The notes under the pieces are model-generated. The model ran no database searches. It was not told where the DNA came from and was given only the letters and a program-made list of their open reading frames with translations. The translations under genes were made by a program, and so were the position numbers. From assembly GCA_002403115.1 (NCBI GenBank), contig DHHE01000123.1:4759-36115 (forward strand): a DNA stretch of 31,357 nucleotides. The letters run 5' to 3'. Position 1 is the stretch's first letter, and every line of letters begins with the position of its first letter. The DNA comes from a bacterium UBP2_UBA4780 (GTDB lineage Bacteria; Edwardsbacteria; AC1; EtOH8). Positions 16,555-24,971 of the stretch are shown here, piece after piece.

Positions 16555-17742
16555 ATGGACGCGATGCCGAAAGACGCAGGGTACGATGCCGTGGTGGTGG
16601 GGGCGGGGCCGGCCGGTTCCATGGCCGCTTCCGCCCTGGCTGCCGAGGGATTTTCGGTCCTGATGCTGGAGAAGCACCGGGAGGCCGGCGTGCCCCTTTG
16701 CTGCGCCGAGGCCGTCAGCCTGCGCAGCCTGAGGCTTTTCCTGGAGCCGGACCCGTCCTGGGTGGCGGCCCGCATCAACGGCGCCTCGCTGGCCTCGCCG
16801 GACGGCACCGTGGTCGAGGTGGCCTGGCCCGGGGTCGGGGTGGTGCTGGAGCGCAAGCTGTTCGACCGGTTCCTGGCCCAGCGGGCGGCCCAGGCCGGGG
16901 CCGAAGTCCTGGTGAACGCCGAGGCTGTCGGCCTGGTGATTGAAGGGGATATGGCGTCCGGCGTGTCTGTCGAGAAAGCCGGACTTCGGGAAACGATTGC
17001 CTGCCGGCTGGTGATCGGCGCCGACGGCATCGAGTCGCTGGTCGGGGCCTGGGCCGGGCTGGACACCCGGCTGGGGCCGAGGCAATTGCACTCCTGCGCC
17101 CAGTACCTGATGGCCGGGGTGGAGGGGCCGGCGGACCGGGTGAGGTTCTGGGTGGGCGGCGAGCTGGCCCCGGGAGGGTACGCCTGGGCCTTCCCCAAGG
17201 GACAGGGCCGGGCCAATGTCGGGCTGGGCATCGAGGGCGGCCGGGCGGAAAAAGTGAAGCCGGCGGTTTATCTGGAACGCTTCGCCGAAAAGCACTTTCC
17301 GAAGGCCCGGGTCATAGAGACCATGGCGGGCGGGACGCCGGCCATGGGCCGCGACCATCCCATGGTCCGGGGCAACGTGCTGCTGGCGGGCGACGCCGCC
17401 CGGCTGACGGACTCACTTTCCGGTGCCGGCATCGCGGTGGCCATGGCCTCGGGCGACCTGGCCGGCAGGCTGGGGGCGGAGTATCTGAGAAGCGGGGACC
17501 GCGGGCCGATCGATGATTACCCCGGAAGATGGTGGTCCGGCCCCTGGAAAGACTTGAAGTACCACCACCGGGTGCGGGACGTCTTCCTTAAGCTGTCGGA
17601 CGGGGAGATGGACAGGATAGCCAGGCTCCTGGCCAGGATCCTCGAGGGCAGGGACCCGTCGCGGCTCAACCCCATTGACGTGGCCAAGACCGTGATCACC
17701 TCGGATCCGGGCATACTGGCCCTGGCCAGGCATCTGTTATGA
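16555..17742 (+). CDS. FAD-dependent geranylgeranyl-reductase-family oxidoreductase
   Basis: 395 residues. The N-terminal Rossmann motif is VVVGAGPAGSMAA (G16-x-G18-xx-G21) with E39 for FAD ribose binding. The CCAEAVS segment near residue 50 and the second FAD motif LLAGDAARLTDSLSGAGI (about 277-294) are hallmarks of the geranylgeranyl/digeranylgeranylglycerophospholipid reductase family, which saturates isoprenoid double bonds. In a bacterium the substrate could be a menaquinone side chain, a polyprenol or a prenyl lipid. The start may be 16555 or 16564. A promoter candidate (TTGAAA 16524-16529, 18 bases, TACCAT 16548-16553) lies so close that the transcript could be nearly leaderless. Confidence 0.85.
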   Translation: MDAMPKDAGYDAVVVGAGPAGSMAASALAAEGFSVLMLEKHREAGVPLCCAEAVSLRSLRLFLEPDPSWVAARINGASLASPDGTVVEVAWPGVGVVLERKLFDRFLAQRAAQAGAEVLVNAEAVGLVIEGDMASGVSVEKAGLRETIACRLVIGADGIESLVGAWAGLDTRLGPRQLHSCAQYLMAGVEGPADRVRFWVGGELAPGGYAWAFPKGQGRANVGLGIEGGRAEKVKPAVYLERFAEKHFPKARVIETMAGGTPAMGRDHPMVRGNVLLAGDAARLTDSLSGAGIAVAMASGDLAGRLGAEYLRSGDRGPIDDYPGRWWSGPWKDLKYHHRVRDVFLKLSDGEMDRIARLLARILEGRDPSRLNPIDVAKTVITSDPGILALARHLL

Positions 17743-18767
17743 GAAAGATCAAATACATGCGGCTTCTTCTGCTGGCAGCGCTCCCGGCCCTGGCGCTGGG
17801 CGCCTCCATCGCCGACGATTTCGATCCCTCGCTGGACAGGGGGCTGGCCACCCTGTACCAGGGCGACTACGAGGCGGCCGAGGCCGTTTTCGATTCCTTC
17901 ATCGCCGCCCATCCCGGCAACCCGGCCGGCTGGTTCTTCAAGGCCGGGCTCTACCAGGTGAAGATGACGGATCATGAATGCGACTCCTGGGCCGGGCAGT
18001 ACAACCGCAGCCTGGACAGCGCCCTGATGATTTCCGACAGGGCCGTGGGCAAAAATCCCAGGGACGCCTGGGCCCGCTTCATCCGCGGCGGGACCCACGG
18101 CTACATGGCGGCCCGCGACGGGCGGACCAAGAAATACGTCTCGGCCCTGAACAAGGGGCTGGCCGCGGTTTCGGACTTCAAGAAGGCGGCCGAGCTGGAC
18201 CCGGGGCTGTACGACGCCTACCTGGGAATAGGCTCCTACCACTACTTCCGCACCCGGGCGGTCAGCATCCTCAAGTGGCTGCCCTTCATCGGCGACGCCA
18301 GGGACAAGGGCATCTCCCAGATAGAGCTGTCAATCGCCAGGGGAAGATATACCGGGGTGATGGGCCGGAACGGGCTGGCCTGGATCCTGATAGACTACGG
18401 CAAGCACGACCGGGCCCTGGCCCTGGCCGAGGGCCTGGAGAAAGAGTTCCCGGACAATCCGTTCTTCTTCTGGGCCAGGCCCGAGGTCCACTGGCGCGCC
18501 AAGCAGTGGTCCAAGGCGGCCGGGGGCTACCGGAGGCTGCTCCAGCTCATCGAGGCACGCCCGGTCTACAGCAACTACAACCGGGTGATGGTCCGCTACC
18601 GCCTGGCCAAGAGCCTGTTCGAGTCCGGCGAATACCGGGAGGCGGCGGCCCAGGCCCAGGAGGCGCTCAACATTCCGTCGGACCAGGCCATGGTCAGCCG
18701 GCTGGTGATGGAGCGGCGGGCCTGCCGCGAGATCATCAGGCTTAGCCGGGAAAAGCTCAAGGGCTAG
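17739..18767 (+). CDS. Exported TPR-repeat protein
   Basis: 342 residues. The N-terminus MRKIKYMRLLLLAALPALALGAS is a Sec signal peptide. After it come tetratricopeptide-like helices, for example GLATLYQGDYEAAEAVFDSFIAAHPGN, SDFKKAAELDPGLYDAYLGIGSYHY and RYRLAKSLFESGEYREAAAQAQEAL. It is probably a periplasmic scaffold. It overlaps the reductase stop by four bases (ATGA) and is followed after seven bases by the SpoIID-like lipoprotein, so the three are co-transcribed. The specific partner is unknown. Confidence 0.85.
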   Translation: MRKIKYMRLLLLAALPALALGASIADDFDPSLDRGLATLYQGDYEAAEAVFDSFIAAHPGNPAGWFFKAGLYQVKMTDHECDSWAGQYNRSLDSALMISDRAVGKNPRDAWARFIRGGTHGYMAARDGRTKKYVSALNKGLAAVSDFKKAAELDPGLYDAYLGIGSYHYFRTRAVSILKWLPFIGDARDKGISQIELSIARGRYTGVMGRNGLAWILIDYGKHDRALALAEGLEKEFPDNPFFFWARPEVHWRAKQWSKAAGGYRRLLQLIEARPVYSNYNRVMVRYRLAKSLFESGEYREAAAQAQEALNIPSDQAMVSRLVMERRACREIIRLSREKLKG

Positions 18768-18774
18768 GCCGCCG

Positions 18775-19971
18775 ATGATCCCGCGGCTCGCCGGCTCATC
18801 CCTTTTCCCTCTTGCCACCTTATCCCTTCTCATCGGCTGCGCCCCGGCCTACATAAGCCAAAAACCTCCAACGCCCGAGCCCATGGTCCGGGTGGCCATC
18901 CACCACCGCCTGGAGGCGGCCGTCATCGAAGCGCTGGACACGGTCTGGGCCTCGGACGGGATCCATGCCAGCCCGCTTGCTCCGGGCAACAGATGGACGG
19001 TCACCGCCCGCCAGGGAAGGCTTGTGGCCGAGACCGGCGCCGGCACGGTCATCGGGGAGATAGGCCCCGGCCTGACCTTCCGCGGGCGCGCGCGGTTCTC
19101 CCTCAACGGAACGGCCCTGGACCGGCCGCTGACCCTGTCGCCCGAGGGCGGGGCCGGCCTGCTGGCGGTGCTGGAGCTTCCGCTGGAGGAGTATCTCTTG
19201 GGTGTCCTGTCCAAGGAGATGGGCAACGCCGGAGGGGCGGAGCTGGAGGCCCTCAAGGCCCAGGCGGTGGCTGCCCGGAGCTTCGCCTACGTAAAAATAG
19301 GGAAGAAGCCGGAACAGGGCTACGACCTGGAGTCGGACGTTTCCCACCAGGCCTTCGACCCCTCGGCCCCGGCCGGCCCGGCCATCAGGAAGGCGGTGGA
19401 GAAGACCAGGGGCCAGGTCCTGTCCTGCCGGGGCCGGGTCTTCGCCCCCAACTACCACTCCACCTGCGGCGGCCGGACGGCCCTGCCCTCGGAGGCCTGG
19501 GGGACGGCCGACAGCCTGTTCCCCTGGGCCAAGTCGGTCCGTGACCCCTACTGCGCGGTCTCGCCCAGGTTCCAGTGGAGGGAGAGGGTTCCGTCGGCCG
19601 CCATGGTCCGCCGCGCTTTGGGCCTGGCCGACACCACAATTCCGATAACCGACGTCTCGATAATGGACCGGGGGCCTTCGGGAAGGGTGAACAGGCTGAA
19701 AATTCGCTCCCAGGCCGGGGACACGGTGCTATTCCGGGACCGCATCCGGTTCCAATTGGCGGACAAGGCCCTGCCCAGCTCCTGGTTCGACGTCTCCTGC
19801 CGCCGGGACGAACTGGGCAATGTAGCTTCGGTCGAATTCACCGGGAAGGGGTTCGGGCACGGGGTGGGCATGTGCCAGTGGGGGGCGATGGGGATGGCCA
19901 GGGAGGGGAGGGGGTACAGGAAGATACTGAAGCATTATTACCGGGAAAGCGAGGTGGTCTGCATACGTTGA
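18775..19971 (+). CDS. SpoIID/LytB-domain lipoprotein
   Basis: 398 residues. The N-terminus has a lipoprotein signal with lipobox LIGC (C22), so it should be lipidated and envelope-anchored. The SpoIID/LytB domain covers roughly 125-395. It includes LEEYLLGVLSKEM, EALKAQAVAARSFAY, a PNYHSTCGGRT segment and the terminal GFGHGVGMCQWGAMGMA block. Such domains cleave or modify denuded glycan strands of peptidoglycan (lytic transglycosylase in SpoIID) or stimulate amidases. In this non-sporulating-type context it probably takes part in wall remodelling or division. It closes the operon before a strong terminator. Confidence 0.93.
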   Translation: MIPRLAGSSLFPLATLSLLIGCAPAYISQKPPTPEPMVRVAIHHRLEAAVIEALDTVWASDGIHASPLAPGNRWTVTARQGRLVAETGAGTVIGEIGPGLTFRGRARFSLNGTALDRPLTLSPEGGAGLLAVLELPLEEYLLGVLSKEMGNAGGAELEALKAQAVAARSFAYVKIGKKPEQGYDLESDVSHQAFDPSAPAGPAIRKAVEKTRGQVLSCRGRVFAPNYHSTCGGRTALPSEAWGTADSLFPWAKSVRDPYCAVSPRFQWRERVPSAAMVRRALGLADTTIPITDVSIMDRGPSGRVNRLKIRSQAGDTVLFRDRIRFQLADKALPSSWFDVSCRRDELGNVASVEFTGKGFGHGVGMCQWGAMGMAREGRGYRKILKHYYRESEVVCIR

Positions 19972-20015
19972 CTGCTGATTACCGGCATAACTGCCTTGGA
20001 AAACATCATTTTCGC

Positions 20016-20043
20016 GCGGCCCCTGGGGGCCGCCTTTTTTATT
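20016..20043 (+). terminator. Intrinsic terminator after the SpoIID-like gene
   Basis: GCGGCCC (20016-20022) pairs with GGGCCGC (20027-20033), loop CTGG, followed by CC and a T-rich run. It ends the 16555-19971 operon. Confidence 0.9.
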
Positions 20044-20055
20044 TAAACTTTATTC

Positions 20056-20084
20056 TTGCAAAATGTTGCCTGATAGGGTAATAT
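20056..20084 (+). promoter_or_regulatory. Sigma70-type promoter for the ExeA-like ATPase operon
   Basis: TTGCAA (20056-20061), a 17-base spacer and TAATAT (20079-20084). Transcription starting near 20091 rules out the longer frame from 20086 and fits the ATG at 20125 with AAGGAG at 20110-20115. Confidence 0.6.
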
Positions 20085-20124
20085 TATGGTATCAAGCGGG
20101 TTAATATGCAAGGAGCCATATAAA

Positions 20125-20979
20125 ATGGACTACCTTAAGTTCTTCGGGTTAACCGAACAGCCGTTCTCCAACGCGCCCGACAACCGGTTCTATTACGACA
20201 GCCCCCAGCACTCCAAGGCCATCCTCAAGCTGGGCCACGCCGCCGAGATGATGAAGGGCCTGGCGGTGGTGCTGGGCGACATCGGGACCGGCAAGACCAC
20301 GGTCTCGCGGCGCATGCTGGAGATCCTGCCCGACGACCAGTTCGAGACGGGCCTGCTGGTCATCGTCCACTCCGAGGTCACCCCGGGCTGGCTGATCTCC
20401 AAGATCGCCCTGCAGATGGGGGTGGAGAAGCCGGCCGAGACCAAGGCCGGCATGGTGGGCCAGCTCTACGAGCAGCTGTTGCGCATCTACAACGACGGCC
20501 GCAAGGCGGTGGTCATCATCGACGAGGCCAACATGCTCAAGAGCAAGGAGATCATGGAGGAGATGCGGGGCCTGCTGAACATGGAGATCTCGGGCTCGAT
20601 GCTGATAACCTTCCTGCTGTTCGGCCTGCCGGACCTCGAGCAATGCCTGGCCCTGGACCAGCCCCTGAGGGAGAGGATCGCGGTCAAGCACAAGCTGGAG
20701 CCGCTGACCTCGGAGTCCACCCGGGGCTACATCCAGTACCGGCTGGCGGTGGTGAACTGCCAGAACGAGCTGTTCACCGACTCGGCCTACGAGTTCATCC
20801 ACTTCTACTCGGACGGCAAGCCGCGGCTGATAAACACCATCTGCGACAACGCCCTGCTGGAGGCATCGATGAGCGGCATCCAGCTGATAGACGAGTCGCT
20901 GATCGAGACGGTGGTGGGCGACCTGGGCCTCAAGAGCGAGGGGGCCTCGGAGACCCGCACCAAGTCCCCGGCCTTCTAA
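20125..20979 (+). CDS. ExeA/GspA-type AAA ATPase
   Basis: 284 residues from ATG 20125, which has a good AAGGAG site. The signature start MDYLKFFGLTEQPFSNAPDN is that of the ExeA/GspA/MshM family. Walker A is GDIGTGKT (51-58) and Walker B is VVIIDEAN (129-136, D133 E134). A sensor region FGLPDLEQ and an arginine-rich LRERIAVKHKLEPL segment follow. Unlike full-length ExeA there is no C-terminal membrane helix or peptidoglycan-binding domain; the protein ends after the AAA module. Family members power assembly of secretion pores or type IV pili, or act in transposition (TniB/TnsC-like). No secretion genes are adjacent, so the process served is unclear. Confidence 0.85.
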   Translation: MDYLKFFGLTEQPFSNAPDNRFYYDSPQHSKAILKLGHAAEMMKGLAVVLGDIGTGKTTVSRRMLEILPDDQFETGLLVIVHSEVTPGWLISKIALQMGVEKPAETKAGMVGQLYEQLLRIYNDGRKAVVIIDEANMLKSKEIMEEMRGLLNMEISGSMLITFLLFGLPDLEQCLALDQPLRERIAVKHKLEPLTSESTRGYIQYRLAVVNCQNELFTDSAYEFIHFYSDGKPRLINTICDNALLEASMSGIQLIDESLIETVVGDLGLKSEGASETRTKSPAF

Positions 20980-21013
20980 GCGCCATGACGGCAGCGACAC
21001 CGGAGAGCATGAG

Positions 21014-21865
21014 ATGACGCCCATGCCCAAAAGCCGCCATTACGCCGACCTCCACCTGCACACCACCGCCTCGGACGGGACCTTCACCCCCGAGCAGCTG
21101 GTGGACCACTTCTCATCGCGCGGATTCAAGGCGATAGCGGTCACCGACCACGACGCCTGGGACGCCATCGCTCCGACCACCGAGCTGGCCACGAGGGTGG
21201 GGCTGGAGGTCATCCCCGGCATCGAGCTGTCCACCGTGGTGGGGGACTCCGAGATCCACCTGCTGGGGTACTTCATCGATTACGAGAACCCGGGGTTCCA
21301 GCGCCAGATCAGCCACTTCAAGGCGGCCCGGATAGAGCGGGCCCGGAAGATAGTGGAGAAGCTCAAGGGGATGGGGGTGCACATCGAGGCCGAGCGGGTG
21401 CTGGAGCTGGCCAGGTCGGCCTCGGTGGGCCGGCCCCACGTGGCCCGGGCCCTGCTGGAGGAGGGCTACGTCGGTTCCTCGGACGAGGCCTTCGCCCGCT
21501 ACCTGCGCTCCGGGGCGCCGGCCTACGTGCCCAAGCCTTTCTTGTCCACGGCCGAGGCCTGCCGCATCGTCCACTCGGTCGGAGGCCTGTGCTTCTACGC
21601 CCACCCCGGCATCGAGAACCGCGACGAGCTGGTGGAGAAGTTCGCGGCCGAGGGGCTGGACGGCATCGAGGCCTGGCACTCCAAGCACAGCCCGGCCCAG
21701 GTGAAGCACTATCAGGACCTGGCCAGGAAGCACAACCTGCTGGTCAGCGGAGGGTCGGACTCCCACGGCCCGGAGCACCACGACCAGTTTAACGGCGGGG
21801 GGCACCTGGTCAAGGTACCCTACGAGGTGGTGGAAAAGATGCGGGAGAGGCTGGGTCTGAGCTGA
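21014..21865 (+). CDS. PHP-domain phosphoesterase (RNase AM/YciV-TrpH type)
   Basis: 283 residues. The metal-binding PHP motifs are in order: YADLHLHTTASDGTFTPEQL (H14, H16), AVTDHDAWDA, PGIELST, FYAHPG and SGGSDSHGPEH near the C-terminus. This layout matches the TrpH/YciV family, whose members hydrolyse 3',5'-nucleotide bisphosphates or trim RNA 5' ends. The start at 21014 follows a GGAGAG site; 21023 is an alternative. It lies 34 bases behind the ATPase gene and is probably co-transcribed. Confidence 0.88.
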   Translation: MTPMPKSRHYADLHLHTTASDGTFTPEQLVDHFSSRGFKAIAVTDHDAWDAIAPTTELATRVGLEVIPGIELSTVVGDSEIHLLGYFIDYENPGFQRQISHFKAARIERARKIVEKLKGMGVHIEAERVLELARSASVGRPHVARALLEEGYVGSSDEAFARYLRSGAPAYVPKPFLSTAEACRIVHSVGGLCFYAHPGIENRDELVEKFAAEGLDGIEAWHSKHSPAQVKHYQDLARKHNLLVSGGSDSHGPEHHDQFNGGGHLVKVPYEVVEKMRERLGLS

Positions 21866-21952
21866 CCGCGGATCGGCGCGGATACGTCGAGTACGGCAGC
21901 CATGGATTCAGGCTGATGGCCGAAATAAAACTTACATGGGGATGATTCGAAT

Positions 21953-23164
21953 ATGCTGAGCGACGAGATACTGCAAAGCCTGATCGTCAGGAACGACCGC
22001 AAGATCGTCCTGATCGTGGCCGACGGCCTGGGCGGCCTGCCCCGGGATCTGGACGGCAAGACCGAGCTGGAGACCGCGGCCAAGCCCAACCTGGACTCGC
22101 TGGCGGCCAAATCCATCTGCGGGATGACGGTGCCCATCTCCCCGGGCATCACCCCGGGCAGCGGCCCGTCGCACCTGGCCCTGTTCGGCTACGATCCGGT
22201 CAAGTACCAGATCGGCCGCGGGGTGCTGGAGGCGCTGGGGATCGGTCTGGCCATGACGCCACAGGACCTGGCGGCCCGGGCCAACTTCGCCACCAGGGAC
22301 GGCCAGGGGGTGATCACCGACCGCCGGGCCGGGCGGATCCCGACCGAGCGCAACATGGATCTCTGCCGCCTGCTGCAGGAAGCCATCCCCTCCATCGGCG
22401 ACGTCGAGGTCATCATCCGCCACGGCAAGGAGCACCGGTTCGTGGTCATCTTCCGGGGCGAGGGCCTGTCTGGCGGGCTGCCGGACACCGATCCCCAGAA
22501 GGAGGGCCTGATGCCGGTGATTCCCTCGGCCCTGTTCGACGACATGGCCAAGACGGTCAGGGTGGTCACCGAATTCACCGAGCGGGCCAACAAGGCGCTG
22601 GCCGGCCAGTCCCCGGCCAACACCATCCTGCTGCGGGGCCTGGCCAAGCACCCGGACGTCCCCTCCATGGCCGAGCGCTTCGGCCTGAGGGCGGCGGCCA
22701 TTGCCGCCTACCCCATGTACAAGGGACTGGCCAAGCTGGTGGGCATGACCGAGCTGGAGACCGGGCAGACGATAGAGGAGGAGTTCGAGACCCTGCGGCT
22801 CTACTACCGGGACTTCGACTTCTTCTACCTCCACGTCAAGAAGACCGACTCCCACGGCGAGGACGGTAATTTCAGCGCCAAGGCCCAGGTCATCTCCGAG
22901 CTGGACGGCTGCCTGCCGGCGGCCACCAAGCTGGAGCCGGACGTGATCGCGTTCACCAGCGACCACTCTACCCCCGCCAAGCTCAAGGGCCACAGCTGGC
23001 ACCCCAACCCGTTCCTGCTGCACTCCCAGTTCGCCCTGTTCGGCGGGGTGGACGAGTTCACCGAGCGCAACTGCGCCCGGGGCGGCCTGGGGATATTCCC
23101 GGCGGTGGAGGCCATGCCCCTGATGCTGGCCCACGCCCAGAAGCTGGCCAAGTTCGGGGCTTGA
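21953..23164 (+). CDS. apgM: Archaeal-type 2,3-bisphosphoglycerate-independent phosphoglycerate mutase
   Basis: 403 residues. It interconverts 3- and 2-phosphoglycerate in glycolysis and gluconeogenesis. Alkaline-phosphatase-superfamily motifs are present: IVADGLGG (metal aspartate D24), ITPGSGPSHLALFGYDP with the predicted catalytic serine S70, the YQIGRGVLEALG segment, LHVKKTDSHGEDGN and TSDHSTPAKLKGHSWHPNP (metal-binding D and H residues). The length matches ApgM rather than the longer bacterial GpmI. The 87 bases in front hold no recognised structure; GGGGATG precedes the start. Confidence 0.95.
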   Translation: MLSDEILQSLIVRNDRKIVLIVADGLGGLPRDLDGKTELETAAKPNLDSLAAKSICGMTVPISPGITPGSGPSHLALFGYDPVKYQIGRGVLEALGIGLAMTPQDLAARANFATRDGQGVITDRRAGRIPTERNMDLCRLLQEAIPSIGDVEVIIRHGKEHRFVVIFRGEGLSGGLPDTDPQKEGLMPVIPSALFDDMAKTVRVVTEFTERANKALAGQSPANTILLRGLAKHPDVPSMAERFGLRAAAIAAYPMYKGLAKLVGMTELETGQTIEEEFETLRLYYRDFDFFYLHVKKTDSHGEDGNFSAKAQVISELDGCLPAATKLEPDVIAFTSDHSTPAKLKGHSWHPNPFLLHSQFALFGGVDEFTERNCARGGLGIFPAVEAMPLMLAHAQKLAKFGA

Positions 23165-23189
23165 GGGGCTCTGCCGGGGGCAAGGGGTG

Positions 23190-23864
23190 ATGACTTCGAG
23201 GATTCTGGCCGCCATCCCGTTCGTTTGCATGGCGGCCGCAGCCGGCAGCCTTCACTACGGGCCCGTGGCCGGGCTGAACGTATCCAATTTCCGCTGGGAC
23301 TCGAAGCCTTACATTTATCCCGAGGACCGGAACGGGCTGGCGGCCGGGGGCTACCTGACTTACGACCTGGACCCCAGGGTGCAGATCAGGGCCGAGATGT
23401 GGTACTCGGAGAAGGGGGGAGGCGCCTCCTACGCCGAGATCTCCACCGACAGCGCCTCGGGTCTGGACCTGAGGAGCGATTACGAGACGGCGGCCCGGCT
23501 TTCCTACCTGGAGCTGCCGGTTTTGATCAGCTTCATCCTGGTGAGGAGGGAGAACCAGCTGGGCACGGTGGGCCTGGGACCGTATGTCGGCTGGCTGCTG
23601 GACGGCGAGCTGGAGACCAGGCTCTTCGCCTCCACCCGGGCCTTCAGCTACAGCCGGGAATACCGGCTGGACGGGCCGCGCTTCCGGCGGGCCGATTTCG
23701 GGCTGACGGCCGGGCTGACGGCCTACGTTTACCGGTTCGACGTCAACGTCCGTTATTCCAAGGGGCTGCGGCCGGCGCTGGCGGAAGAGTTCGACGACAT
23801 CAACCGCTTCATGTACCCGGTCAACCGGACGTGGACGTTCAGCCTGGGGTACCAGATAAAATGA
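23190..23864 (+). CDS. Outer-membrane beta-barrel protein (PorT/OMP_b-brl type)
   Basis: 224 residues from ATG 23190; GTG 23187 is an alternative. The signal peptide MTSRILAAIPFVCMAAAAGS is followed by alternating beta strands starting GPVAGLNVSNFRWD. Further strands include GGYLTYDLDPRVQIRAEMWYSEKG, LSYLELPVLISFIL, LGPYVGWLLDGELETR and GLTAYVYRFDVNVRYSKGL, with the terminal aromatic strand WTFSLGYQIK. This is the layout of small 8-stranded PorT-like barrels in FCB bacteria. The role is unknown; a link to the T9SS-type cargo in this window is only a guess. It is the last GC-rich gene before the first AT-rich island. Confidence 0.8.
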   Translation: MTSRILAAIPFVCMAAAAGSLHYGPVAGLNVSNFRWDSKPYIYPEDRNGLAAGGYLTYDLDPRVQIRAEMWYSEKGGGASYAEISTDSASGLDLRSDYETAARLSYLELPVLISFILVRRENQLGTVGLGPYVGWLLDGELETRLFASTRAFSYSREYRLDGPRFRRADFGLTAGLTAYVYRFDVNVRYSKGLRPALAEEFDDINRFMYPVNRTWTFSLGYQIK

Positions 23865-23869
23865 TAATA

Positions 23870-24969
23870 TAAAAACGAATATGAATTATTTTTTAGATCT
23901 ATTTTCACCAGAAACTCACGAGGTATTTTCAAATTCACCGCGTGATACCTCTGGCTTTAGGTATAGACAAAGAAATCAAGCTTCTAAAGTTAAGCCCGGC
24001 GACAAATTTATCTGCTATCTAACAAAACTATCAAGATGGATAGGCATTCTTGAAGTAAAGAGTACATCATATCAGGATGTAAAACCGATATTTGCCGAAA
24101 AAGACGATCCGTTTATAATAAGATTTAAAGTAGAGCCAATAGTTTGGTTGGAAAAAGAGTTAGCTATTCCACTATTTGAAAACGAAATATGGAATACACT
24201 ATCCTTTACCCGTGAATATAAAAGGGGTCAATCAGGTTGGACCGGTAAGTTTCGTGTCAGCTTGAATGTAATATCGGAAGAAGACGGTTATTTTCTCGAA
24301 AAGATGTTGCTTAAACAAAAAGACGAAAGAAAGATCTATAAAATCAGTGAACAAGAAGAAAAATACTTGGCAAGCCATCAGATAAAAACACAAACAAAAT
24401 CGATAACAGTTACAATACCAGAAAAAGAAAACGACGAGATAGACAAGGAAGAGATACGAGAATCTGTAAAAATCCAAGCGGCTTTGGCTGAAATCGGCAG
24501 CAAAATGGGTTATAAAATATGGGTGCCCAGGAACAACAAAGTTAACGTGACAAGCAACTCAAAAATAAAGCAAGACTCTTTTCTTGGAATACTTCCCTTG
24601 AATTATGACCAGACAACCTTGAAAACAATCGAGCAAATTGATGTTCTCTGGATAAAAGGCAGATCGATTGTGCGAGCTTTCGAGGTTGAACACACGACAT
24701 CTGTTTACTCAGGAATACTCAGAATGGCCGATCTACTGGCTTTGCAACCCAATATGTCAATAAAATTACATATTGTTGCTCCTCAAGAAAGAAGAGAAAA
24801 GGTTTTCTCGGAGATAAAAAGACCGGTGTTTTCAGTGCTGGAAAAAGGTCCGTTATCTGAAAATTGCACTTTCATTTCTTACGATAGCGTTAATGAGTTA
24901 AGTGGCGAAAAACATCTTGAACATTTGTCTGATAGTGTTTTGGACGAATACGAGGAAGTGGCTGAATAG
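23870..24969 (+). other. AT-rich island 1 (single defence-type gene)
   Basis: Base composition and codon use switch abruptly from GC-rich to AT-rich just after the barrel gene stop (23864) and back at the VOC gene start (24970). The island is occupied by one gene. There is no transposase, integrase or tRNA at its ends. Confidence 0.7.
23881..24969 (+). CDS. Probable EVE-domain plus PD-(D/E)XK nuclease (modification-dependent restriction-like)
   Basis: 362 residues. The N-terminal ~145 residues (NYFLDLFSPETHEVF..., KVKPGDKFICYLTKLSRWIGILEVKS, PFIIRFKVEPIVWLEKELAIP) resemble the EVE/PUA-like fold, a reader of modified bases. A charged linker (about 145-195) follows. The C-terminal region (about 195-345) has D254 in IDVLWIKG, then FEVEHTTSVYSGILRMADL with E268/E270, as in PD-(D/E)XK-like nucleases that replace the ExK lysine. 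I infer a single-chain enzyme that recognises modified cytosine and cuts DNA, acting against phage with hypermodified genomes. No methyltransferase is adjacent, consistent with modification-dependent cutting. No Shine-Dalgarno is visible. Codon use is foreign to the neighbours. Confidence 0.65.
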   Translation: MNYFLDLFSPETHEVFSNSPRDTSGFRYRQRNQASKVKPGDKFICYLTKLSRWIGILEVKSTSYQDVKPIFAEKDDPFIIRFKVEPIVWLEKELAIPLFENEIWNTLSFTREYKRGQSGWTGKFRVSLNVISEEDGYFLEKMLLKQKDERKIYKISEQEEKYLASHQIKTQTKSITVTIPEKENDEIDKEEIRESVKIQAALAEIGSKMGYKIWVPRNNKVNVTSNSKIKQDSFLGILPLNYDQTTLKTIEQIDVLWIKGRSIVRAFEVEHTTSVYSGILRMADLLALQPNMSIKLHIVAPQERREKVFSEIKRPVFSVLEKGPLSENCTFISYDSVNELSGEKHLEHLSDSVLDEYEEVAE

Positions 24970-24971
24970 AT
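24958..24971 (+). repeat. 14-base direct repeat, copy 1 (at island 1 right end)
   Basis: GTGGCTGAATAGAT covers the last codons and stop of the EVE-nuclease gene and the first two bases of the VOC start. An identical copy is at 25571-25584. The spacing encloses the VOC gene and the palindromic repeat. Confidence 0.55.
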
